Shown piece by piece: positions 1 to 5,219 of a stretch of 5,931 bases of DNA; position 1 is the first letter of the stretch; each line of letters starts with the position of its first letter. The position numbers and the translations under genes were made by a program. This stretch comes from Bacillota bacterium (lineage in GTDB: Bacteria > Bacillota > DTU025): assembly GCA_012842765.1 (NCBI GenBank), contig DUWJ01000212.1, positions 1-5,931 of the forward strand, written 5' to 3'. Under the pieces are notes generated by a model. That model saw nothing but the letters and a program-made list of their open reading frames with translations. It had not been told where the DNA came from and made no database searches.

Positions 1-381
1 GAGGAGAATGATGCCTACTCCGCACAAAAGAGCACCTGTCCCCGAATAATGCGGCACATTCATCGCAGCCGCCTGTGCAAAGAACGCAATTCCCACTATT
101 ACCAGGTAGACCGGCCAGAGCTTCCCCATGCCAATCCTGATCAACCCTATTGCTTTCAGAAAATACATGATCCCGATGCCGAGTATTATGACTCCGACAA
201 AGACATGGCTCCTTTCGCCGCCCGGTCTGAGAGCGTCCCTGATGAACATGGCTCCAACCAAAGCTAAGAGGAGCGGCCAGAAGCTGGCTGCCGGAAATCG
301 CGCCCTTATCCCGAAATTCGACATGAGAAGAAGCGTTCCCAGGATGACCAACGCAATTCCTGCCAGTGTTCTATTGCTCAT
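1..381 (-). CDS. Partial small multi-pass membrane protein, LiaI/LiaF-like transmembrane region
   Basis: The minus-strand frame from the ATG at 381 stays open for 127 codons to the left edge, so the C-terminus is missing. The translation is strongly hydrophobic, with likely membrane segments at about residues 5-21, 34-48, 59-77, 88-104 and 114-127. Polar breaks between them include RDALRPGGERSH (48-59). The segments form a repeated unit: a Gly-rich helix (LAGIALVILGTLLL, 6-19; VFVGVIILGIGIMYF, 60-74; START-like third copy TGALLCGVGIILL, 115-127), a short basic/Gly linker, then a W-P helix (FWPLLLALVGAMFI, 34-47; LWPVYLVIVGIAFF, 88-101). This pattern resembles the LiaI/LiaF-type transmembrane domain of bacterial cell-envelope proteins. 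No soluble domain is visible, so the function is unknown. The start is supported by an AAAGGAGG site. The gene is separated from lpdA by 338 bp and has no evident link to glycine metabolism. I am confident that it is coding and less sure of the family. Confidence 0.72.
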   Translation of the reverse strand, partial: MSNRTLAGIALVILGTLLLMSNFGIRARFPAASFWPLLLALVGAMFIRDALRPGGERSHVFVGVIILGIGIMYFLKAIGLIRIGMGKLWPVYLVIVGIAFFAQAAAMNVPHYSGTGALLCGVGIILL

Positions 382-719
382 GACCGTTCCCGCCTCCTTT
401 CACAAAGCGCTCTAAGATGTGCGCCCCGTCACATGCAGATTGCAGCCCCGTTTTCCTAGCCCTATATCCACGTGCCGCGACTGCCCGCAACAATACTAAC
501 TGAGCAAGCTTCGAGAAGCATCTAGGCTGCCAAGCAAGATGCAAAAGGAATCACGGCCTTCAGTAGACAGCCAAGATCCGAACTGCAGGCTTAGGATCGC
601 GCAAGAACCTGTCACGACTACTCATGTATTGACTTTTCTTTGCGCCACACCCAAATTCACGTGGGCCGAAGTTCCGATATCAGACGACTGATGGCGCCGA
701 ATGCTCCCTCATAACCTGC
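382..719. other. Non-coding gap between lpdA and the membrane protein gene
   Basis: This 338-bp stretch lies downstream of lpdA and upstream of the membrane protein gene, both on the minus strand, so it should hold the end of the lpdA transcript and the promoter of the next gene. I see no convincing ORF, no tRNA-like T-loop and no riboswitch motif. Small dyads exist: ATCAG/CTGAT at 679-692, 27 nt after the lpdA stop, with a 4-nt loop; and GCATCT/AGATGC at 518-542, with a 13-nt loop. Neither is followed by a clear U-tract in the minus direction, so I do not call a terminator. A TATAGG hexamer lies on the minus strand around 461-467, but no good -35 box accompanies it. Confidence 0.55.
393..400 (-). 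promoter_or_regulatory. Ribosome binding site of the membrane protein gene
   Basis: On the minus strand this reads AAAGGAGG, a near-perfect SD. It lies 11 nt before the ATG at 381, slightly longer than ideal. It is the main support for that start, because no in-frame alternative start lies between the two. Confidence 0.7.
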
Positions 720-2093
720 TCAGATATGAATTGCCCGTCCCATTGCCGCCTCGGCTGCCTCGCAGACCGCCTCAGCCAACGTTGGATGAGCATGTATGGT
801 GCTGGCAATATCCTCTAATGTCAGCTGTCTTGAGACTGCAAGCGCCAGCTCGGCAATGAGGTCAGATGCATGGGGCCCCACAATCTGTCCGCCAATGACT
901 CGGCCAGACCCATCTGAGATGACTTTGACAAAACCATCAGTCTCGCCCATGGCCATTGCCTTGCCAGATGCGACAAACGGGAATTTGCCTACTTTATAGT
1001 CAATACAAGCTTCCTGCGCCCCCCGCTCCGACACTCCGACAGCCGCAACCTCCGGCGACGTAAAGATGCAATTGGGGACCGCGAAGTACTCCATATTGCA
1101 CTTCTCCCCGGCGATATTCGCAGCAACCACCAATCCCTGAGCAGACGCCACATGTGCCAGCTGAGCTTTGTTTGAGACATCCCCAATGGCCCATACGCCC
1201 GGCACGTTCGTCCTCATCTTGGAGTCGACTATGATCTCTCCAGCAGGTCCCACGTCGATCCCGACATCAGGAGCACCCACCCCGCCTGTAGACGGACGCC
1301 TGCCAATCGACAGAATAGCCTTTTCAGCCCGGAAAACGCTTCCGTCTTCAGTGGTCGCTTCAACCTGCCCGTTCACGATATTGACAGAGGCTATCTTCGT
1401 ACCGGTATGTATATCGATGCCACGCTTCTTGAAGGATTTGCGAACCACATCGGCAACATCATCGTCGACCATGGGAAGTATGTTTGGCATGATATCGACT
1501 AAAGTCACATCGCACCCGAAAGTCCGGAAGATGCTCGCAAATTCGCATCCTATGACTCCCGCCCCTATAATAAGGAGACTCTTCGGAAGAGCCGAAAGCT
1601 TGAGGACATCCTCACTAGTAAGCACGTTGACGCCGTCATACCCAAAAATGCGGGGCGTAATAGGTTCTGATCCTGTCGCGATAACGATATTCCTCGCTTC
1701 AAGCCGCGATACTGAACCGTCGGGAGCCGCAACCTCAACCGCTCGCGTTCCAGCCAGCGTCCCCACGCCGCTCACGAAATCCACCTTGCGCCTCTTGATA
1801 AGGAGATTGACCCCGCCGCGCAATTTGGCGACGACCTTTTCCTTTTTGGCCATAACTCGCGGAAAGTCGACGCCCACTTCAGGAATGACCAGACCCAATT
1901 CTGACGCGCGCTGTGCCGAATCCATTACTTCGGCCGTATGGGCCAAGGCTTTAGTTGGAATGCAGCCTCGGTTGAGGCAAGTCCCTCCGAGCTTGTCTTT
2001 TTCGACAAGAGCAACAGAAAGGCCGTTCTGCGCCGCTCTGATTGCGCAGACATATCCTCCGGGGCCGCCCCCAATTATCACAACATCGTACAT
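720..2093 (-). CDS. lpdA: Dihydrolipoyl dehydrogenase (glycine cleavage L-protein, E3)
   Basis: This 457-residue FAD flavoenzyme oxidises the dihydrolipoyl group on GcvH, passing electrons through a disulfide and FAD to NAD+. In order it shows the FAD dinucleotide fold GGGPGG (8-13); the redox disulfide motif GGTCLNRGCIPTK (36-48) with C39 and C44; a second Rossmann motif GAGVIG (177-182), with D200 ending the next strand, which favours NAD over NADP; the FAD-contacting AIGDV (302-306); and the C-terminal HAHPTLAE motif, where H436 and E441 form the His-Glu base pair contributed to the partner subunit. Length is normal for the family, and there is no fused N-terminal lipoyl domain. The frame stays open 32 codons further upstream to 2189, but the start at 2093 has a GGGAGG site and begins at the canonical MYDVVIIGGGPGG. 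The gene is divergent from gcvTHPAPB with no 2-oxoacid dehydrogenase genes nearby, so service to the glycine cleavage system is the likely main role. The enzyme may be shared with other lipoyl complexes. Confidence 0.97.
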   Translation of the reverse strand: MYDVVIIGGGPGGYVCAIRAAQNGLSVALVEKDKLGGTCLNRGCIPTKALAHTAEVMDSAQRASELGLVIPEVGVDFPRVMAKKEKVVAKLRGGVNLLIKRRKVDFVSGVGTLAGTRAVEVAAPDGSVSRLEARNIVIATGSEPITPRIFGYDGVNVLTSEDVLKLSALPKSLLIIGAGVIGCEFASIFRTFGCDVTLVDIMPNILPMVDDDVADVVRKSFKKRGIDIHTGTKIASVNIVNGQVEATTEDGSVFRAEKAILSIGRRPSTGGVGAPDVGIDVGPAGEIIVDSKMRTNVPGVWAIGDVSNKAQLAHVASAQGLVVAANIAGEKCNMEYFAVPNCIFTSPEVAAVGVSERGAQEACIDYKVGKFPFVASGKAMAMGETDGFVKVISDGSGRVIGGQIVGPHASDLIAELALAVSRQLTLEDIASTIHAHPTLAEAVCEAAEAAMGRAIHI

Positions 2094-2102
2094 TCCATTA
2101 AT

Positions 2103-2108
2103 CCTCCC
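2103..2108 (-). promoter_or_regulatory. Ribosome binding site that fixes the lpdA start
   Basis: The minus strand reads GGGAGG here, 9 nt before the ATG at 2093. The longer in-frame start at 2189 has no comparable site and would add 32 residues unlike any flavoprotein N-terminus. Confidence 0.8.
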
Positions 2109-2122
2109 TAAATCATGGCTGC

Positions 2123-2133
2123 CGCCATTGGGA
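2123..2133 (+). repeat. Direct repeat copy 1, CGCCATTGGGA
   Basis: This 11-nt word recurs exactly at 2282-2292 in the same orientation, 159 bp away. This copy lies in the probable lpdA leader, and the other lies close upstream of gcvT. It could be a pair of protein-binding sites, but 11 nt may also recur by chance. Confidence 0.4.
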
Positions 2134-2152
2134 AAAATACAGCAGCAGTCCG

Positions 2153-2158
2153 AGTATA
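2153..2158 (-). promoter_or_regulatory. Candidate -10 box for lpdA
   Basis: The minus strand reads TATACT (five of six matches to TATAAT), about 60 nt before the lpdA start. No TTGACA-like -35 lies 16-18 bp upstream, and there is no TG extension. It is a plausible but weak prediction, and an activator-dependent promoter is possible. Confidence 0.25.
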
Positions 2159-2202
2159 GTTCGCTTTTCCGAGCAGCTGTTCCTGCCACCGGGCCAGTGC
2201 GC

Positions 2203-2214
2203 GTCCGAACGGAC
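2203..2214. promoter_or_regulatory. Short dyad GTCCG-AA-CGGAC, possible operator
   Basis: A perfect 5-bp inverted repeat with a 2-nt centre lies near the middle of the divergent region. The size and symmetry suit a dimeric regulator, and the central position could serve both genes. I know of no regulator with this exact site, and a dyad this short can occur by chance. Confidence 0.3.
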
Positions 2215-2280
2215 TCAGCCCGACGACTCGACTAGAAGGAGTTTGCCCGCAAGTGATGAATACCAAGCATGAATATGCCA

Positions 2281-2331
2281 GCGCCATTGGGATAGCCGTC
2301 AGCTGGGCGCAAGCATTCCTTCAATTGGCGC
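2281..2331 (+). repeat. Imperfect inverted repeat upstream of gcvT
   Basis: GCGCCATTG (2281-2289) pairs with CAATTGGCGC (2322-2331), giving a nine-pair stem interrupted by one bulged base (T2325), with roughly 32 nt between the arms. The 3' arm ends 17 nt before the gcvT SD. If transcription starts upstream it would fold in the leader. If the CATAAT at 2331-2336 is the -10 box, the repeat is promoter DNA instead and could be a protein site. Confidence 0.4.
2282..2292 (+). repeat. Direct repeat copy 2, CGCCATTGGGA
   Basis: This is the second exact copy of the 11-nt word at 2123-2133. It overlaps the left arm of the inverted repeat upstream of gcvT. Confidence 0.4.
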
Positions 2332-2336
2332 ATAAT
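2331..2336 (+). promoter_or_regulatory. Candidate -10 box for gcvT
   Basis: CATAAT matches the -10 consensus at five of six positions and lies 24 nt before the gcvT ATG, which would give a very short leader still holding the SD. No -35 hexamer is recognisable at the right spacing (cgcaag at 17 bp), so confidence is low. Confidence 0.2.
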
Positions 2337-2348
2337 ACTTATCTGGCA

Positions 2349-2355
2349 GGAGGTG
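2349..2355 (+). promoter_or_regulatory. Ribosome binding site that fixes the gcvT start
   Basis: An AGGAGG core sits 7 nt before the ATG at 2361, close to ideal. It favours this start over in-frame GTG 2253 and ATG 2256 further upstream. Confidence 0.85.
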
Positions 2356-2360
2356 GAGTA

Positions 2361-3470
2361 ATGTCAGAACTGCGCAAGACCCCACTATTCGAGGCCCACG
2401 AATCGCTGGGCGGAAAGATAATTGATTTCGGCGGTTGGGCGCTGCCCGTTCAGTACAGTGGCATCTTGGATGAACACCGGGCAGTGCGCGAACGAGCCGG
2501 GCTTTTCGATGTGTCGCACATGGGCGAGATACACATAAAGGGCCCCCAGGCTCAGGCCGCAATCGACCACCTGGTCACCAATGATTGTTCCAAAGCCAAA
2601 ATCCATCAGCTCGTCTACAGCCCTATGTGCTATCCGGATGGCGGGGTAGTGGATGACATTTTGGTCTACAAGCTTTGCGAGGACGATTATTGGCTCGTTG
2701 TAAACGCCGCAAATACTGACAAGGACTTCGATTGGGTGAAAAGAAACGTCTCGGGTTATGATGTTACGGTGGAAAACATATCCCCGCAAGTAGCCCAGAT
2801 AGCAATCCAGGGCCCCGCTGCCCAGAGAATACTACAGAAGACAACGCCTTGCGATCTTTCATCCATCAAGTTCTTCTGGTGCCTGCCCGACGTGGAGATC
2901 GCCGGACGCAAGGCCCTCGTATCAAGGACAGGATATACAGGAGAGGATGGATTCGAGATCTACTGTCGGCCTGAGGATGCCCGCCACATTTGGGACACCC
3001 TTTTGGCAGAAGGCAAGGATGAGGGCATTGTCCCCGCCGGCCTCGGCGCACGAGACACCCTCAGGTTCGAAGTGGCTCTTCCCCTTTACGGCCATGAGCT
3101 ATCACCCGAAATCACCCCGCTCGAAGCGGGCCTAGGCTTCTTCGTCAAACTGAAGAAACCCGACTTCATCGGAAAAGACGCCCTGGCCGCTCAGAAGGAA
3201 AAAGGGTTGACGCGGAAGATTGTTGGTCTGGAGCTCATGGGTCGCGGAGTGCCGCGCGAAGGCTACGCAGTTATGTCAGACGGCAAACAGGTCGGGTACT
3301 TGACGTCAGGCGCATTTTCGCCGACTATGAACAAAGGGCTTGCACTAGCTCTGGTGACTATGGAGTTCACCGAAATCGGCACTGAACTCGACATAGACAT
3401 AAGAGGGAAAGCGTGCCCGGTAAAAGTGGTAAAGACGCCATTTTATCAGAAGTCTTACAGGAAGGAGTAA
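2361..3470 (+). CDS. gcvT: Aminomethyltransferase (glycine cleavage T-protein)
   Basis: This 369-residue cytosolic enzyme takes the aminomethyl group carried on lipoyl-GcvH, transfers the methylene to tetrahydrofolate to give 5,10-methylene-THF, and releases ammonia. It opens with the family signature LRKTPLFEAH (4-13), followed by DFGGWALPVQY (22-32) and GLFDVSHMGE (47-56). The GGVVDD segment (94-99) holds the catalytic aspartate, most likely D98. TGYTGEDGFE (190-199) holds the folate-contacting E195, and GLGARDTLR (227-235) holds the conserved R231. The last ~90 residues form the C-terminal barrel domain. Length is typical (about 360-375 residues). These features separate it from sarcosine dehydrogenase or YgfZ relatives, and the neighbours gcvH and gcvPA/PB confirm the role. 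The frame is open 36 codons upstream of 2361, but the AGGAGG site and family alignment support this start. The last codons carry the SD of gcvH, which begins 7 nt after the stop. Confidence 0.97.
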   Translation: MSELRKTPLFEAHESLGGKIIDFGGWALPVQYSGILDEHRAVRERAGLFDVSHMGEIHIKGPQAQAAIDHLVTNDCSKAKIHQLVYSPMCYPDGGVVDDILVYKLCEDDYWLVVNAANTDKDFDWVKRNVSGYDVTVENISPQVAQIAIQGPAAQRILQKTTPCDLSSIKFFWCLPDVEIAGRKALVSRTGYTGEDGFEIYCRPEDARHIWDTLLAEGKDEGIVPAGLGARDTLRFEVALPLYGHELSPEITPLEAGLGFFVKLKKPDFIGKDALAAQKEKGLTRKIVGLELMGRGVPREGYAVMSDGKQVGYLTSGAFSPTMNKGLALALVTMEFTEIGTELDIDIRGKACPVKVVKTPFYQKSYRKE

Positions 3471-3477
3471 GGGGGAT

Positions 3478-3861
3478 ATGAGCAGCAAAATGAGATTCAC
3501 CAGCGACCATGAGTGGGTAGAACTTGAAGGCAACATCGCTACAATCGGTATAACTGAACACGCAGCGGAGGAGCTTGGAGACGTGATATACGTCGAATTG
3601 CCCGCAGTCGGAGACACATTCGCCCAGGGCGATAACCTGGCAGTTGCTGAGTCGGTCAAGGCAGCAGCAGACATATTCGCCCCTATCGGCGGAACAGTCA
3701 CCGAGGTAAATGACGCGCTTGAAGATGAACCCGGTCTCGTGAATGAAGATCCGATGGGCAACGGCTGGATAGTGCGCATCGACGTAGACGATGTGACTGA
3801 GCTAGACGACCTAATGGATGAAGAAGAGTATGAGGAGTACCTAAAAGAGGAGGAGCAGTGA
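3478..3861 (+). CDS. gcvH: Glycine cleavage system H-protein (lipoyl carrier)
   Basis: This small 127-residue carrier shuttles the aminomethyl intermediate between GcvP, GcvT and LpdA on a lipoyl arm. The lipoylation motif is ESVKAAAD (58-65), with K61 the modified lysine. Other family landmarks are the N-terminal FTSDHEWV (7-14), GITEHAAEELGDVIYVELP (24-42) and the late NEDPMGNGW segment. Length is normal. The C-terminus is strikingly acidic: 15 of the last 27 residues are D or E. The start at 3478 uses AAGGAG (3462-3467) inside the last gcvT codons, 10 nt upstream. A second ATG at 3490 (residue 5) would also keep the whole domain but is less well placed. The stop shares one base with the start of gcvPA (TGATG). 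Lipoylation needs LipA/LipB or a ligase encoded elsewhere, since none is in this window. Confidence 0.97.
   Translation: MSSKMRFTSDHEWVELEGNIATIGITEHAAEELGDVIYVELPAVGDTFAQGDNLAVAESVKAAADIFAPIGGTVTEVNDALEDEPGLVNEDPMGNGWIVRIDVDDVTELDDLMDEEEYEEYLKEEEQ
3847..3855 (+). promoter_or_regulatory. Ribosome binding site of gcvPA inside the gcvH tail
   Basis: GAGGAGGAG encodes part of the acidic end of GcvH and also gives an SD whose GGAGG core is 7 nt before ATG 3861, but only 4 nt before the in-frame GTG at 3858. Spacing therefore favours ATG 3861 as the gcvPA start. Confidence 0.75.
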
Positions 3862-5219
3862 TGGGCTCGCCGCACAGGTACATTCCAAATACCGACCAAA
3901 ATGTCGCCGATATGCTGGCCGATATCGGAGTTTCCAGCATAGACGACTTGTTTTCGGTTATTCCGCCTGAATTCAGGCTAACAGAGCCTTTGAGCCTGCC
4001 AAAAGCTCTTTCCGAGCCCGAGCTTTCGGCAGAGCTGAACAGGGTCGCTGCCAAGTGTGCCCATTCCATGCAATACACTTCATACCTCGGCGGCGGCCTG
4101 TATGAGCACTTCGTGCCCAGTGTAGTCCGGCACATGCTCACTCGTGGGGAGTTCTACACGGCTTACACCCCGTATCAGGCAGAAGTGAGCCAGGGTACGC
4201 TCCAGGCGATCTTCGAGTACCAGACGATGATCTGCGAGTTGACCGAGATGGACGTAGCCAACGCATCGCTGTATGATGCCGGAACAGCCGTGGCAGAAGC
4301 TGCTGTGATGTCGTGCGGAGCCACCCGCCGCAACAAGGTCGTAGTAAGCAGGGCCATAAACCCCAGATACCGCCAGGTTCTGCGCACATATGCGCACCCC
4401 CGCGGCATCGAGATTGTGACCGTTGATTACGACACCCAAAGCGGCGCTACGCCTCCGGAAAGCGTTCCAAAGGACCTTCTGGAAGATGCAGCCTGCTTCA
4501 TCGTCCAGTCTCCAAATTACTTTGGAATAGTAGAGGACATGGCCGCCCTATCCGAAGCTACGCACCGGTCACGGGCTCTGTTTGTGGCGGTTGTAAACCC
4601 GATATCCTTAGGAATCCTGGCCCCGCCCGGAAGCTACGGCGCCGATATAGCCCTAGGAGAAGGGCAGCCACTGGGAAATCCCATCAGTTTCGGCGGACCG
4701 CTGCTTGGATTCTTCGCAACCACCTCGAAGCTGATGCGGAAGATGCCGGGACGCCTTGTGGGCCAGACTCATGACGATCAAGGACGTCGCGGTTATGTCC
4801 TAACACTGCAAGCACGCGAACAGCACATAAGGCGCGAAAGCGCAACGAGCAACATCTGCTCAAATGAAGCCTTATGCGCCCTTGCAGCTACGATATATCT
4901 GAGCCTCATGGGCCCGTCCGGGCTTCGAAAAGTCGCGGAGCTGTGCACTTGGAACGCCCACTACCTCCACGACAAGATAGCCAAAATCCCTGAATACGAA
5001 TTCCCGTTCGACGGTCCCTTCTTTAACGAATTCGCAGTTCGGGGCAGAAGGCCACCGGCAGAGCGTAACCGCAGACTGCTGGAAAGAGGAATCATCGGCG
5101 GCAAGATGATCGAGGCAGATTATCCCGAGCTTTCAGGGTGCACGCTCTGGGCAACAACGGAAACCCGAACCCGCCAAGAGCTCGACACCTTAATCCGGGA
5201 ACTGGAGGTGCTAGCATGA
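3861..5219 (+). CDS. gcvPA: Glycine dehydrogenase (decarboxylating) subunit 1 (P-protein alpha)
   Basis: This 452-residue subunit matches the N-terminal half of the P-protein. With GcvPB it forms the PLP enzyme that decarboxylates glycine and loads the aminomethyl group onto lipoyl-GcvH. Family landmarks in order are RYIPNTD (6-12) followed by the N-terminal helices, the Gly-rich segment [14 protein letters not shown] (76-89), [20 protein letters not shown] (97-116), [18 protein letters not shown] (130-147), [15 protein letters not shown] (266-280), [12 protein letters not shown] (292-303) and [20 protein letters not shown] (314-333). Length matches the family (about 440-450). This half has a PLP-type fold but does not carry the PLP-binding lysine, which lies in GcvPB. 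One oddity is Ser at 327, where relatives I recall mostly have Lys (IRREKATSNI). The ATG at 3861 overlaps the gcvH stop by one base. The stop overlaps the gcvPB start by four bases (ATGA), which suggests translational coupling for equal subunit output. Confidence 0.96.
   Translation: MGSPHRYIPNTDQNVADMLADIGVSSIDDLFSVIPPEFRLTEPLSLPKALSEPELSAELNRVAAKCAHSMQYTSYLGGGLYEHFVPSVVRHMLTRGEFYTAYTPYQAEVSQGTLQAIFEYQTMICELTEMDVANASLYDAGTAVAEAAVMSCGATRRNKVVVSRAINPRYRQVLRTYAHPRGIEIVTVDYDTQSGATPPESVPKDLLEDAACFIVQSPNYFGIVEDMAALSEATHRSRALFVAVVNPISLGILAPPGSYGADIALGEGQPLGNPISFGGPLLGFFATTSKLMRKMPGRLVGQTHDDQGRRGYVLTLQAREQHIRRESATSNICSNEALCALAATIYLSLMGPSGLRKVAELCTWNAHYLHDKIAKIPEYEFPFDGPFFNEFAVRGRRPPAERNRRLLERGIIGGKMIEADYPELSGCTLWATTETRTRQELDTLIRELEVLA
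5204..5209 (+). promoter_or_regulatory. Ribosome binding site of gcvPB
   Basis: GGAGGT, within the last codons of gcvPA, has its GGAGG core 7 nt before the ATG at 5216, which supports that start and coupled translation of the two P-protein subunits. Confidence 0.8.

Larger units (their letters stand above)
2094..2360. promoter_or_regulatory. Divergent lpdA/gcvT control region
   Basis: These 267 bp separate two divergent genes of the same pathway and must hold promoters for both. Visible elements are a TATACT hexamer facing lpdA (2153-2158), a compact dyad GTCCG-AA-CGGAC (2203-2214), an 11-nt direct repeat (2123-2133 and 2282-2292), a longer inverted repeat before gcvT (2281-2331) and a CATAAT hexamer facing gcvT (2331-2336). 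I looked for the glycine riboswitch core and found no match, although glycine riboswitches control gcv operons in many bacteria. A shared transcription factor acting on both genes is an inference from the layout only. Confidence 0.6.

Noticed and set aside
49..415. Two short plus-strand open frames (49-267 and 128-415)
   Set aside because: They lie opposite the hydrophobic minus-strand membrane protein, which has a good SD and helix pattern. The plus-strand products show no such features.
508..542. Hairpin GCATCT/AGATGC (518-542) and an adjacent GCTT/AAGC dyad (508-519) as an lpdA terminator
   Set aside because: The stems are short, the larger loop is 13 nt, there is no U-tract, and the site is about 180 nt past the lpdA stop.
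629..657. Plus-strand promoter from TTGACT at 629
   Set aside because: The hexamer 17 bp downstream (caaatt) is a poor -10, and no plus-strand gene follows.
469..663. Two CACGTG palindromes (469-474 and 658-663) as paired regulatory sites
   Set aside because: A 6-bp palindrome recurs easily by chance, and the flanking bases do not match well.
2094..2189. N-terminal extension of LpdA by 32 residues
   Set aside because: There is no SD at 2189, and the extension precedes the canonical MYDVVIIGGGPGG start, which has its own GGGAGG site.
1168..2235. Long 355-codon plus-strand open frame opposite lpdA
   Set aside because: It is antisense to the clearly coding lpdA, lacks recognisable domains and has the low-complexity Ser/Thr/Pro-rich look of a shadow frame.
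3345..3899. Minus-strand 184-codon open frame opposite the gcvT end and gcvH
   Set aside because: Its Ser-rich composition comes from reading the acidic GcvH codons backwards. There is no domain and no supporting context.
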